Assembly (NCBI GenBank): GCA_017591395.1
Contig: WEDG01000787.1
Coordinates: 85,001 to 149,000, forward strand
Reading direction: 5' to 3'
Origin: Schistocephalus solidus
Taxonomy: Eukaryota > Platyhelminthes > Cestoda > Diphyllobothriidea > Diphyllobothriidae
DNA: 64,000 bases
The notes under the pieces are model-generated. The model was not told the origin of the DNA. It worked only from the letters and a program-made list of their open reading frames with translations, and made no database searches. The position numbers and the translations under genes were made by a program. Below, in pieces: positions 1 through 10,219 of this stretch (the first letter of the stretch is position 1; each line of letters begins with the position of its first letter).

Positions 1-1200
1 ATAAATGTTTAACATCTAAATGTGCCCTTTCTTTCAAGTGAATACCTTGAAGCAAATGTAAATTGCTCTCCAAGAAATTTTTGTTTATGTTTTCTGTAAA
101 ATATATTTGAATTTATAAGGGCATTGAACATTTATGAGAAACTTTCATGCTAAAGCCGGCATCCTGACGTAACTGATATACTTTGTGATTATGCTGTACG
201 ATAACAAATGGGAAAACTGTATTTATATGCTTTATTTCAAATTGAAAACAAATTTCAGAATTTTGAACGAAATGTAATGACATAGCAAATCTACTCTAGA
301 TTGTATTAAAACTTGCTTGCAAATAATACTTGTTTTATTTTCATTTGGTGATAAATTCGTCATTTTTTGGATATACCTGAAGAAATTTTATTTATCAGTT
401 TTGAAATCTTTCGATATATGCATTTTTAGACCTTGAAATTTCCATTTGAAATCATCGTATCTTCCTTTTTAACAATGTTGCTCTTAAAGTACACAACATG
501 GCCCACATACATTGCAAACTTTGACGAACCCTGTATAAGGCCTTTTTATAGCATTTATAAACGCAAGGTTTGCCCTATACGGTAAATAAACAGTTTGTGC
601 TGTGGAAACCTTAGATGCAGTTTTAATAGCAGGTTGGGTACAAAATAAGTCAAGAATTCAGAACCTTTTTTAACTGAAATTTGCTCTCTTCTTATGGAGA
701 AAACTTAAAGATGTAATTATCTTCAAATTGAGTACTCGATGGTATAATTTTGTGCATTTTTCTTTAAAATAGGCTTAAATTAATAGACGCATTGAAAATC
801 AATGGAAAACGCAAACTAGTTATGTCAAATTGGACGGGCCTTTTAGCTCACCAAAACGAAAGGTTTTGTTTCTCACTATACATATACATATATATTATGC
901 CGTTTTCCAGTATAACTTGCATTTTTACACACTTTCGTAGCCTTCACATTACAGGTTATGTGTGCTTACTCCCAAGTACTCACTGGAATGATCATTTATA
1001 GTTAAAAAGGGTTCTTCGCAATGTAATGAACTAGTTATGTGTATTCACCATCAGATACGTAATAACTACGTCTTTTCAATAATAATGAAATTTCCTGTAA
1101 ACTATTCATAGGGGATAATGCTCGCGTATTTTTTCTTCAATATTCATTTACGTTTTCAAAAACAGCAAGCAATTGTTACACATGTGCTACTTTGATATCT
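1..1200. other. AT-rich intergenic DNA with one dispersed-repeat copy
   Basis: I see no splice-supported exon here. About 145-200 contains a block (AAGCCGGCATCCTGACGT, then a stretch resembling TTGTGATTATGCTG) that recurs in diverged form near 44395-44460 and 51325-51385. It is therefore an old AT-rich interspersed repeat of unknown class. The rest is low-complexity A/T sequence. Confidence 0.4.
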
Positions 1201-1204
1201 TTAT

Positions 1205-1412
1205 CTTTCTGATATAGCTGGACCTCCCACCTCCGGCCTTCTTGACTTGGTCATGACAATGGGCCCAGAAGGGGGAGGGAGAGAGAGAGTGCGGTAGATG
1301 CAGCGCATGTCTACTCTTACACTTATCTAATTCAAACGCAAGTCACCCTCCCTATGGCACCTTGCAGTGGTGCACATGGTGTAACGCTTCGGATACGCCC
1401 GTCGAACTGTCG
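1205..1412 (+). repeat. Solo copy of the LINE 3' tail
   Basis: The order of blocks matches the 3' end of the LINEs in this window: a CCTCCGGCCTTCTTGACTTG block, a GGGGGAGGGAGAGAGAG purine run, GTGCGGTAGATGCAGCGCA, a CAAGTCACC block, and a final CGTCGAACTGTCGTATG. Only the tail is present, so this is either a severely 5'-truncated LINE or a short element that borrows the tail. Confidence 0.7.
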
Positions 1413-3050
1413 TATGGCTGGACAAAATATCAGATAACCAAAGATGTGTAGTTTTATGTTACAAATCCAACAAGGTTGTAAATTTTTAAAAAAACGTTTT
1501 CTCCTGTAAAATGGTCGTCTACAAATTCCATTTCTAATGGGTGTCGTATTTGTATAAGCAATCTCCCTTGTATTTTTAATCTTATTATCTAGCGTCAGTA
1601 GCATATGATACGCAGTAGAATTTCCCATTCTAACACAAAACTCTTTTCGGGCTGTCTCGCAATACGAGATCTTGGAATATCCTGTAATAATAGTACTTTA
1701 TGCCAAGTAACTGGTCAAACTAACATCCGAAATAGTGCATCTCTTTAAATACCCAATCTATATAGAGACGACTCCAAGCGTAATCAAAATATGTCATCTC
1801 TCGCTCAATATTTCAAAGAGTTCTCGACACGCCACCATTTTTACTAGCCTCTCTTAACTCTTGGTTCTCAAGAACAGAGGGTCTCCTCGAACGTGGTGTA
1901 CATTCAAGCCATGCATTATCAGAGTAAAAAAATGTCACTCGCATGTGTGCACTTCGTTCGTTTAGTACATCTCCGAATACTACACATCACATGCCATGCT
2001 TCTATGGCTTTTGTCAAGGGTTTAATGTCCTTACTGAATGTTCACATTCTCCTCTCCCCCGGGCACTTTGGCACAAGACCACCTCTAAGAAGATAATGCT
2101 GGTAAACGGGGTTTACTGAGTGAGGTTTTTTAAGCGAACGGAATATCCAATGTGCTCTCAGTAAGGTAGTCATGTTCATACAATAAGTCGGCGTCTATGT
2201 ATAACTGTACACGAAGACGGCAACAGCGGGTTTATTTCGGTTCAGGAAGGAGTAATCCTCGTATTTTATTTTGTGTGTGTATTGGTGTTGTGATGTCCTA
2301 TAATTCAACCATTCTACCTGGACGCTTCTGCTGCCCTACGGTAGAATAATGTCTCGGAAGGGCCACATTTCCTACACAAGTTATATCGTTATGCTGACTT
2401 CGATACTAAATTTAGGCAAATAAACTTGGCCAACTGGTTCATGGAGAACCGGGCAGGCTGGCAGTATATTTCTTCTGAAATATGAGTGAGAGATAGGTTG
2501 CTGTAGTCTGTAGACAATGCTCACGGCTATGAAGAGATCATATGCCTCCACCTAGGCGAAATATAAAGGCAGTTTATGACACCAAAATGTTGGCAGAGAA
2601 TGCGAGTGTACTGATATTCTTCACGGGTCAAGTTTACCAAAAAACATGCTACAATGGACCTGTTAGAAAAGTAGTAGCCCCACGCACCAAGAAATAATGG
2701 TAGTAAAAATTACTCCCATTTACTGACACATAGTTGGTACATGTAGACACAGGAGATCAACAAGTCTCAACAAGTTTCAGCAACTAATTGTTTTGAAATC
2801 TGGTGAAAACTGGAAGAGCCTTTTGGTCATCTGGTGCACAACAGGCCTCATTTGGGGTTCAGATCTGCGAAGAATATCTGGTTGCATTGATAAAAACAAG
2901 CGAGGTTTAGCCTTGTTTCACAAGGCGTTTGGCAATGAGACGTTGCTCGTATATTGCTTTAATCGAGCGCTGGGATGAGGCAAATTGAAGGTAAGAATCC
3001 CTTGTGTGCCCACTTCCCCTGAGGGACAGGACAGGTAGATAAGAATGTTC
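1413..3050. other. Intergenic DNA, nothing recognised
   Basis: Only short ORFs without splice support are present. No RNA gene, known repeat or promoter is evident. Confidence 0.4.
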
Positions 3051-3270
3051 TCCCCCCCCCTCTTCATGTAAGTGGGCTTGCGCTAAATTCTGAGCCGGGT
3101 AACTGGCTCCGTGTGCTAACCCTACGCCACACCTTAATCGTGAATATATTTTTACCATTAACCCCAGCTCTAATCCTAACCCTAACCTTGAACCTAATGC
3201 CCCTAGCCTTTCAGGTCGTTCCTGTTTGCGTGTCCTGCCGGGGGGGATTGGGGGACATATAAGCGTCCCC
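3050..3270. repeat. Degenerate telomere-like repeat family, copy 1
   Basis: A GCGCTAAATTC motif (near 3083) precedes a run of imperfect CCCTAA units (3160-3200) and a CCTGTTTGCGTGTCCTGCCG block. The same order of parts (GCGCTAAATTC, degenerate TTAGGG units, a gTCCTRTTTAGG-type block) recurs at about 5430-5700, 18890-19030, 27420-27560, 28930-29270 and 41880-41960, so this is a dispersed repeat and not a true telomere. Confidence 0.5.
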
Positions 3271-4960
3271 TAATCTCTTTTTTGAGAGCCCCAGTTATAT
3301 GTCGGTAATAGCTTACCTGGGGTAAGTTATTTTCAGTCTGCTTGCAAAGCTGACCGACCAAAACCACCGCCCCTCAGACATGGCGGGATTTTGTTCAATT
3401 CATGCCTTCAAACTGTTGATACCTGCATGGAGAAGGGACTGATAAGGTGTTGGGTTTCATCCACCGCTACACTCTAACAGCTCAACGTCCAGAAAACAGG
3501 TCTGTGGGTGGAAACGAGGGATGTGATATTTAGACATTCGACTGGGTGGATGACGCTACGTCAAGGTACATAGAGGTACGCAGATTGTGCACCCAACGGA
3601 CTGGCCTGTCAGCAGGACAAAAACCTTGCCTTTAGTGCCTGTTCATGCCCAATCTCCTAACCCAAGCCTCGTCGATAATTGGTCGCTTTGTGCGCCCCAT
3701 CTATTCCCTCTCGGCCTTTTTTCTGTTCTTTATAAGGAAGTTGGTTTCTTTGCGCGGACAGAAGTGCCAACTGGGCAAGCCATGGGTAGTTCGACGAGTT
3801 ACGAGTGGAAAACTCTTAGCCTACCTCTCTATGGCACTTGTCAGGAAAAAGTCATAAAGAGTAAGTTCTCGATTCACCTGGTTTATTTTCTTTGCGAAAT
3901 ACATTACAACGACTAGGTAGATGCCGCTGCTAATGATGAAGATGATGAGGATGTGATGGTGTTGGCATTGGTTATGTTGGTGTTGGTGTTGCTGTTAATA
4001 TTGGCATCGGTGATGTTATGATGTGATGTGATGATGTGATGATGCTCTCACTGGTACTTAGTCAAACTTGTCTTATAGAAAGTTGGGTTCCGTTTTCTGC
4101 CTCTTCTGTTTAAATATACTTTGAACCTAGGTTTCGTGCAATAACCTCTAAAATACCATATTAACTTTTTTAAATATTCTTTCATGCATAGGTGAGTAAT
4201 TAGCCGAAGTTAATATTATCGATGAGTAGGAAATATAACCACCGATTTATTTATAAGTTCTCCATGGTCTGTTAGCGTTTCTTCGAAACTTTGCCAATCA
4301 CCAATGGAGACGGCACTCAGAAAAAAGGTTTTTTAACAAATAGAGATTTCCATGGTTTTCTGAAATTTATTTAGAGCTAGACCTTTTTTCTGGGAGGGGT
4401 CGTTAAAGTCTAGTTTTTAGTGATCTTTGTTAGAAACAACTTTTCCTTCAAAAAATATTTTAGGCTTGGTTAAGCCTCTCATTTTAAAAGTTTTTTCAGG
4501 CAGCTGAATTTTAAGATGCTCTTAGTGTGATCTTTATAAGGTTGTTGATACAGCTTATAAAACTGTGTATTTCGAGCAGACTTTAGGAGCAACGGGATCC
4601 GCTTTTACGTAATTAATTGATTATAATGGAAAAACCTCCATTTACTTAAGTAAAATGTTTTGGTTACCAAAACTTAGAAAAAAATAAATCACTCCTTTGG
4701 AAGACGTTTCTGGTTTTTTTTTTCGGCAAATTGTCAACAGCAGTCCAGTATATTTGGATTCGTTAATTAATTTACGGCTTTTATTCATTAGCACTGCAAC
4801 CCCCACATACCTGCTGTTTGTATCCCACTACCTTAGTTGGCAATTCCAGTTGGTGATCGGGAATATCGTTATAGATGAAAGGGTAGGACTACTTACTGCA
4901 CGACCTGACCAAAGAGCTAAACTCCCCCGATCCGAGTGTCTTGTGACCCAGTTCCGGAGT
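3271..4960. other. Intergenic DNA with one small ORF of unclear status
   Basis: An open frame at 3645-3857 would encode 70 residues with a hydrophobic centre and a basic C-terminus. Its stop (TAA) is followed at once by a GTAAGT donor-like site, and I do not recognise the protein, so I do not call it a gene. At 3940-4045 there is a degenerate GGTGTTGG/GATGATGTG simple repeat. The rest shows nothing. Confidence 0.3.
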
Positions 4961-4964
4961 TTCC

Positions 4965-5170
4965 AACTATTGGCAGGCTTAATGGTTAAAGCTTTGGACT
5001 TCTGAACAAAATGTCGCTGGTTCGATCCTCGGGTGGTGCACCACCTGGGATTGGGTATGACTGGCTGATGACGGCTAATAAGCCAGAAACGGCCATTCCA
5101 GTAAGCCTCAAGGCAGAGCGGAACGAGCGAGTTCTATTAGCAATCGGTGAGCGTTCGTCAACGAATCCAA
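4965..5170 (+). mobile_element. tRNA-derived SINE, copy 1
   Basis: The head is tRNA-like: GGACTTCTGAAC around the anticodon position (resembling tRNA-Arg with TCT) and a perfect B-box-type GGTTCGATCC at about 5019. A conserved body follows (GGTATGACTGGCTGATGACG and on). The same body occurs at 8680-8930, 9118-9200 (reverse), 54400-54545, 60545-60670 (reverse) and 60690-60900, which defines the family. A hammerhead-like motif sits in the body. Confidence 0.8.
5059..5103 (+). ncRNA. Hammerhead-ribozyme-like motif in SINE copy 1
   Basis: Parts in order: stem I 3' strand GACTGG (5059-5064), CTGATGA (5065-5071), stem II GGCT-AATA-AGCC flanked by a C/A mismatch (5072-5085), GAAA (5086-5089), a short stem III region ending ATT (5090-5097), and stem I 5' strand CCAGT (5098-5102). 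The predicted cleavage site would follow position 5097 (AUU, which fits the NUH rule). Stem I has five Watson-Crick pairs. In stem III the C/A mismatch leaves only two pairs. Schistosome Smα SINE-like elements are an established precedent for a hammerhead joined to a pol III promoter. Activity is not shown; this copy may be weak. Confidence 0.6.
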
Positions 5171-5194
5171 GTCAATATTCCTGATCTAAACGGG

Positions 5195-5290
5195 CTAGGC
5201 AAGGAGCCCGTGGCTCAAGGGTTAGAGCGTTAGACTTCTGCTCAACGGTTCGCGGGTTCGATCCTCGGGTGGTGCACCACCGGGGGTTGG
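5195..5290 (+). mobile_element. SINE head, truncated copy
   Basis: An A-box-like TGGCTCAAGGG, GACTTCTGCTC at the anticodon position, and a B-box-like GGGTTCGATCC are followed by GGTGGTGCACCACC. Homology to the SINE body stops soon after the head, so only the tRNA-like promoter part remains. It lies about 30 bases after SINE copy 1 in the same orientation. Confidence 0.65.
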
Positions 5291-5399
5291 TAGTGATAAT
5301 ATTCATTGGCAGGCATGTTATGACAGGCGGTAGAGTTTAACATGGAGGTTTGGTCATGATTACTTATATGGCCTCTGAAACAGGTCATGAGAACACGTA

Positions 5400-5720
5400 C
5401 TGCCCACATAACAGGGGGCTTTGGGTCACATTCCTGGAAAATTAGGGTTAGGCTTAAGGTAAGTGTTTCGATTTGGGTTATAGTTAGGGTTCGGGTTAAT
5501 TTTATCCATAAGATTCAGGTTAGTGTTAACTTTATGGTTTGGTTTGAAATTAGAGCTACGGTTTCGGATTATATTAAGGCTTAGGGTTACCACGCAGGGA
5601 TATTCCCCCTTTTTGGAATGATGCGCACGTCCCCCTGGACGGACGTTCCTATCCTCGTGTCCTATTTAGGGAGCCATACAAGTCATCTTTGACGTAGGTT
5701 TATTGGGCAGCAAGATCGCC
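5400..5720 (+). repeat. Degenerate telomere-like repeat family, copy 2
   Basis: About 150 bases of imperfect TTAGGG/GGTTA units (5440-5590) are followed by a block ending TCCTATTTAGGGAGCCATAC. The same end block, with small changes, is present at 29240-29262, which makes this a composite dispersed element. Occasional ORFs across it are frame artefacts of the repeat. Confidence 0.6.
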
Positions 5721-6640
5721 TAGCCTAAATTTAAACTGCATCACATCATTCGCCATTTGTTAGCACTCCAAATTGTTTTCATATGTATGTTTTTTTGAAA
5801 ACAAATGGTTAGCCAGCTTTACATGATGACAAGCCGTTTCGTGCCTCTCTCCACCGGGAGGAGCATTTTATTGTCTTCGCCTAGTAACTAGCTGCTACCC
5901 AATCTTGCAACCACTGGAAGACGGTTAAGCCCATTTCAGCGCTCCATCGTCTGTGAGTCTTAGGAACTAACAGAAACTAGACTGATTCAACTAACTAACA
6001 GCCTATCACCTTCTTTCAACTTGGGATGTAGTCTGTGGAAGTGTGTCAAAGCTAAACCCTATTTTGGCCTTTTGAATATGCTTTCCTGGTCTGCTGAGGG
6101 AACCCGGCTTTCAGATTCTCTATTGGTTCTTTCCTTGAATGCTTGATGTCGAATTGGCCTTGAAAATTGGCAAAGTAGCAATCTAGCTCTCGCTTGTGAT
6201 CATTCAACTTATACTAAGCACTGCCATGTTAGTTTAACTCAAAAAATCTACAGGGTTACAAACCATTTGAGACAGACAGTGGACCAGTATCAGTATATCA
6301 GTATCAGTATATTTTAGGGAGATGTAGGTGAGTCACCTTTGAATTCCCTATTTGTACATGCGAGTTGTGGTATCAAAATAATAGTATCTCGATATGTTGG
6401 CGAGGCCAACATAGTGGAACATAGTTGAAAAAGAGTAGACAGTGAAAAAAACTCTCGGTGATATTTAGGAGAAAAACAGTGTTGCCCTTGGGGGGGGGGT
6501 CCAATGGGGGGCATTGCGGAGGTCACATGAATCAGCCAGATGCTCCCTTGCTGATGCACAGTCCGTTGAGGGATTTAAAGGCCGGAAATATATGCCCAGA
6601 TCATCCTCGGTCCATTGCGGTTCGAACCTCATGGACGACG
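5721..6640. other. Intergenic DNA
   Basis: No gene is recognised. A short tandem of CAGTATATCAGTAT type lies at about 6285-6312, and a poly-G run lies near 6491-6500, close to the 5S rRNA copy. Confidence 0.35.
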
Positions 6641-6661
6641 GCCGCCAGGTCCAAGAGAGAT

Positions 6662-6779
6662 GTCGGCAACACCCGGTATTCCCAGCCGGTCACCCATGCA
6701 AGTACTAACCGGGCCCAACGTAGCTTAACTTCGGTGATCGGACGAGAACCGGTGCTTTCTACGTGGTATGGTCGCTGAC
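6662..6779 (-). rRNA. 5S ribosomal RNA gene copy
   Basis: Read on the minus strand, this is a full-length 5S rRNA of 118 nt. It starts GTCAGCGACCATACCACG, contains TCTCGTCCGATCACCGAAG and an internal-promoter block AAGTTAAGC, continues GGTTAGTACTTGCATGGG and TGACCGGCTGGGAATACC, and ends GGGTGTTGCCGAC. The two ends pair to form most of helix I, with a few mismatches. These blocks are near-invariant in metazoan 5S. No clear T-run terminator follows on the minus strand, and there is no second copy in the window, so it may be a dispersed orphon rather than a transcribed array member. Confidence 0.85.
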
Positions 6780-6799
6780 TATACGTCGTATGTTCCAGC

Positions 6800-7055
6800 T
6801 TAAGCAGCCTTTACAGGGCAACTCTCGTGAAGTGTACTAAATACAGAGCCATTAAGTAGTATGCTAGGGGAGCTCTGTATGAGCAATAACCTCTAAACAT
6901 GTAGACTATGCTGACTTCATTCCAGAGTAGCTAGAATCGGACAGCTACTAAGGCTTGCATTCTTTCCCATGGGCACTTTATTCCAGAACTAGACTGAGAA
7001 ATGTCTCAATGAAGAGTCCTGTGCCTGGCGAGGCTTCAACTCAGGATTTCAACAT
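6800..7055. other. Intergenic DNA, nothing recognised
   Basis: No exon, RNA gene or repeat that I can support. Confidence 0.3.
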
Positions 7056-7059
7056 CCAC

Positions 7060-7325
7060 AGCTTCAATTTACCCAGTTGTGAAAAACTCGGCGGCCTTAG
7101 TGGGATTCGAACCCACGCCAGTAAGGGGAAGGCTTTAGTACAGCCAACGTTCTAGAAAACTGAGCTATGAGGCCCCCACCGGGAGCCGGCATTTAATCAC
7201 AATTGGGTCAAGTTACCCACCCAGCCTACTGCAAATTATGGAATCCGCCAATTCTTTTACAGTAAGCTAACTGCCCAAGCAGGATTTCCTAAGCAATCGA
7301 TCTAGAATCAACCGAGGCCCACCGA
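7060..7325 (-). repeat. tRNA-like dispersed repeat, copy 1
   Basis: The stretch with TGGGTCAAGTTA, TATGGAATCCGCCAATTC and ACTGCCCAAGCAGGATT matches parts of the large duplicated repeats at 31690-31960 and 34600-34870. It includes a tRNA-like sequence on the minus strand (7093-7174). This copy is more diverged than the two large ones. Confidence 0.6.
7093..7174 (-). tRNA. tRNA-like sequence inside a repeat (probable tRNA pseudogene)
   Basis: The minus strand reads GGCCTCA at the 5' acceptor side and TAAGGCC at the 3' side, giving six of seven acceptor pairs. It has an A-box-like TAGCTCAGTTTTCTAG and a perfect B box GGTTCGAATCC with a CGTGG/CCACG-type T arm. The anticodon arm is irregular (GGCTGTACTAAAGCC) and I cannot assign an identity. 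The 3' half recurs at 31890-31950 and 34800-34860, so it is part of a mobile repeat, not a stand-alone tRNA gene. Confidence 0.5.
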
Positions 7326-7477
7326 GGCCACCGACTTTTTCAAAATTGGGTCAATTGAATTATTAAACTCTGAGAAAGAAATACAGAGAGAGAGATACGC
7401 TTTATTTTGGAAGTATCATTTCAAAATTTTCAGCAAAAAAGGCCGTCATTCACTGTTGATAAAAATTAGTACTCCGT

Positions 7478-7682
7478 CTGATCCCGCCACCGGTCTTCTT
7501 GAAACCGGGTTCGTGTGGGTGAGGAGGAGGAGAGAGTGCAGTAGATGCATCGTAAGTCTGCTAGCACTATAAACTAATTCACGCGTAAGTCACCATCTCT
7601 GCGCCTGCCATGTTGTAGGACATACGGTGCACGCAGTCGGTAATGACGGTCGAACTGTCTTGCAAATGCAAAGTAATGTTGC
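7478..7682 (+). repeat. Solo copy of the LINE 3' tail
   Basis: It shows the tail blocks in order: CCGGTCTTCTTGA, a GAGGAGGAGGAGAGAGTGC purine run, GTAGATGCATCG, ACTAATTCACGCGTAAGTCA, and a final GACGGTCGAACTGTCTT. It is more diverged than the copies inside the severin introns. Confidence 0.65.
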
Positions 7683-7699
7683 CCGCCTAACATGCCATA

Positions 7700-8650
7700 C
7701 CCTTCTTTATTCAAATGCTTTGCGTTGTCTTCAGACCGGAAATAAGGGGCAGTAGATTGAGTGAAGTTGTTTAGTAAAACTTTCTATGAGCCCCCGTAAT
7801 GAGTGTGTTTTCGTCCTGTGTCTACGGGGGCCAAATGGCGATACTCTTGAACATCTACGATGAAAAGTCGTTGGTCTGCTCTGGCAACCTACTACTTTGC
7901 TGGAAAACTTGCAAGGTCAACTTCTTGTTATGATTTTCAAGGAAGAAAAATAAATCACGCGGAAAGCAAGGGTTGTTTTGCGCATAATGAATACATTTTC
8001 ACATTGTATTTCATGAAGATCACATATATGCATACTTAAAGCGCTTGGTTAGCCTTACCAGCAGCTAAGTCAGAATGATTTACGCATTTGCACAAAACGC
8101 TGTTCCAGCTACGATCTACGGCGCAGTAGCTCGCGCCATAATGTACGGCAGCAGCAGCACAGTAGCGATTAACTTTCGCTGTACTTCTGAATGACCTTGT
8201 ATGCTGGTATACTTTGGGGCTGAGAGCCAGTTTCTGTGGATATAATAATATCCTGCGAAGTTCTGATCATGTGTGATTAGCAAAGCATTGACTTTGGCAG
8301 TCAATTCCATACTTACTGTCGAATAACCTCTGAAAATATAACGACGATTTTATATCAGTGAGTTTGGTAAGGCTAAGTGTTTTTTGTAAGCACCTGCGAA
8401 AGTTGCGGGTTCAAAAGGTAGTGACTAATTTCCGGACGTTGAGAATGAAATTTATTTGCGGCACAGCAGACTCCCTAATCTGCTAAAAAGATCATATTTG
8501 CACTTCGTGCCCAGGATCCACAAAGGAGCTACTAGGCAGGCTCCATCTAGAACCCCGTAAGCAGTAGCACAGCGGCTAGTAGGCCAGATAGTATGAGCAG
8601 ATCGATCCCCAGGCACACTGAGATGAGTCTGCCCCGTAAAGCGATCGGTA
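7700..8650. other. Intergenic DNA
   Basis: Nothing gene-like. At about 8555-8600 a short reverse fragment of the SINE body (GCACAGCGGCTAGTAGGCC) is present, just before the full SINE copy 2. Confidence 0.35.
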
Positions 8651-8679
8651 CGTTACTTACCCGATTGCAATGGACAGGA

Positions 8680-8930
8680 TAATGAGTCCGTGCTTCAATA
8701 GTTATGACTTTGGAGTTCTAACCAACAGGGCGCATGTTCAAGCCTCCGGGGTCACAAAATGTGGGGTTGGATATGTCTGGCTGATGACAGCTAATAAGTC
8801 AGAAATGGTCATTCCAGTCTCCCTTGTCTTTGTTGGTAATGTCATTCTGCTTATACTAATAGCCGCTGTGCGGCTGCCTGCGGGACACTGTATCAAATCC
8901 CAACGCACAATGAGAGAGGTATCCCGTAAC
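8680..8930 (+). mobile_element. tRNA-derived SINE, copy 2
   Basis: It has a decayed tRNA-like head (GACTTTGGAGTTCTAACC, TGTTCAAGCCTCC in the B-box place) followed by a well-kept body: TGGCTGATGACAGC, TAATAAGTCAGAAATGG, TTCCAGTCTCCCTTG. The long ORF read across 8670-9053 is an artefact of this element. Confidence 0.75.
8775..8819 (+). ncRNA. Hammerhead-ribozyme-like motif in SINE copy 2
   Basis: CTGATGA lies at 8781-8787 and GAAA at 8802-8805. Stem III is a clean three-pair hairpin (ATG-GT-CAT, 8805-8812) followed by T at the cleavage position. Stem I joins GTCTGG (8775-8780) with CCAGTC (8814-8819), five pairs and one T/T mismatch. Stem II has decayed: two mismatches lie next to the core, so this copy is probably inactive. 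Stem III is better preserved here than in copy 1. Confidence 0.5.
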
Positions 8931-9117
8931 GAAATATGTGAGTGCACCTCTACCAAATTCTGTTGCATCAAAAAATGGCCTCAACCAAAATTTAGAATGC
9001 ATCCTCTGCTTGTCCAGCTATCTTGCAGGAGGTTTGAGTGTTATATATTCTAGTCCTTGGGCGAACTAAATTATATCCCGTGTATTTTGCGAAAATTCGT
9101 ACCCGAAGATAGTAATC

Positions 9118-9200
9118 ATTACTGGCCAAGGCAAGGGAGACCGGAATGGCCAGTGTTGGCATATTCACCGTCATCGGCCAGTCATGATTCAGCTCCAAGC
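9118..9200 (-). mobile_element. SINE fragment, reverse orientation, copy 3
   Basis: The minus strand reads GACTGG, CCGATGA, CGGTGAATATGCC, then TGGCCATTCCGGTC, all matching the SINE body. Stem I of the hammerhead-like motif is complete (six pairs, one of them G-U), but GAAA is lost. Confidence 0.6.
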
Positions 9201-10050
9201 TGGAATCAGGCGAAGGTTGAATCTTGATTCAGTTGGCCATGCAGGGTTAAAGTCAAACGACCTGAATCAGCGGACTCCATCCTCTGTCGGCTGCGCTAAC
9301 TCAATTATTAAATCCCCTTGACTTAAACGTCTAATTATTCACTGTGTCTGGGTTAAAATTTGGCTGTATAATGACAGCAGACAAGCCAAAAACGGCCTAT
9401 TCAGTCTGTTTCATGCTGAAAAGAGTTCCAGCAAAGACTGAGATGGTCGATTCTGACTTATCGCCCGTCGTTACCCAGCCCAACCCAAACCCGGGTTTTT
9501 TTTTGCACCCGAGTTTTGAAGCCGCTTTCTTTGATCCTCGAGCGTTATTCCTGGTTGCTATGTGAATGTCTTCGAGGGTTCTACATCGGGCACAACGGTA
9601 CAAGCATGCCCCGTAACCCGATTGGTAAGCGCACTTCCAGTAGAGATCGGCTTTATTTTGTTGGCAACCCTCCTCGATAATTCGTTTCCCATCGCCATCC
9701 CACTCTATGTAAGGGCTACAGACCCGGTACTCCAACACTTCACAGAATCATCCCATATTTCGTCCTGCATTCCGGCTACACGGGCTCAAGCCAATCTCCC
9801 GTGACCTTACATGTTGAACTGGTATTCAGTGTATGGCTATAACCACTTCGGTCATCAGACCTGAAAGTCAGCGTATGCTGGACACGGGGCATAATTTCAA
9901 TCCACCATTGGAGGTTAATAGGCGGTATATTTATTTATGAGGCTGACGCCTGCGCATAAGGTTGTGAGGTCAAGTTAGCGAGGTTGGATTAGATACCAAT
10001 CAGGACTTCAGTATATCCCAATTCGACTAGTCGACCTTTCATACTTAAGG
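9201..10050. other. Intergenic DNA with a decayed SINE fragment
   Basis: At 9345-9420 a weak forward match to the SINE body is visible (AATGACAGC, AAGCCAAAAACGGCC, TATTCAGTCTG). Otherwise I see nothing. Confidence 0.35.
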
Positions 10051-10063
10051 ACACCAAACACCC

Positions 10064-10118
10064 ATTGGTTTATCTGCTCGTTTCTGGCCCACACGCTTTC
10101 GGATGTTTGATATAAAAG
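10064..10118 (+). promoter_or_regulatory. Probable core promoter: CCAAT-type box and TATA box
   Basis: An ATTGG (inverted CCAAT) lies at 10064-10068 and a canonical TATAAAAG at 10111-10118. The TATA box is 48 bases before the ATG at 10159, so the 5' UTR would be short (about 20 nt). Spacing almost matches that of the severin promoter at 12377-12429. Confidence 0.5.
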
Positions 10119-10158
10119 CACGCAATTCCATCCGCCTCGATGTCCCTTACGCATCAAC

Positions 10159-10219
10159 ATGAGCGGTGGTGACTGGGAAAAGACGGAACTTCGGCAGTTT
10201 TTTGACAAAAAAGCTAATG
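10159..10219 (+). CDS. Orphan first exon, EF-hand-like N-terminus
   Basis: The ATG at 10159 opens a 20-codon reading that ends in a strong GTGAGT donor (exon end 10219, phase 1). The peptide has a helix rich in E, L and F followed by D-K-K-A-N-G, with D and N at positions 1 and 5 and G at position 6 of a possible EF-hand loop. I found no continuation of an EF-hand gene before the severin gene. Its phase also fits severin exon 2 (13727), so it could be an alternative first exon giving a severin isoform with a different N-terminus. Which of the two is right cannot be settled from sequence alone. Confidence 0.45.

Noticed and set aside
5440..5590. Telomere or interstitial telomere
   Set aside because: Units are too irregular (TTAGGG, GGTTA, GGTTTCGG mixed) and have conserved flanks shared with other copies, so it is a dispersed repeat.
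8670..9053. 127-codon ORF as a gene
   Set aside because: It reads straight through SINE copy 2; the same peptide fragments appear wherever the SINE body occurs.
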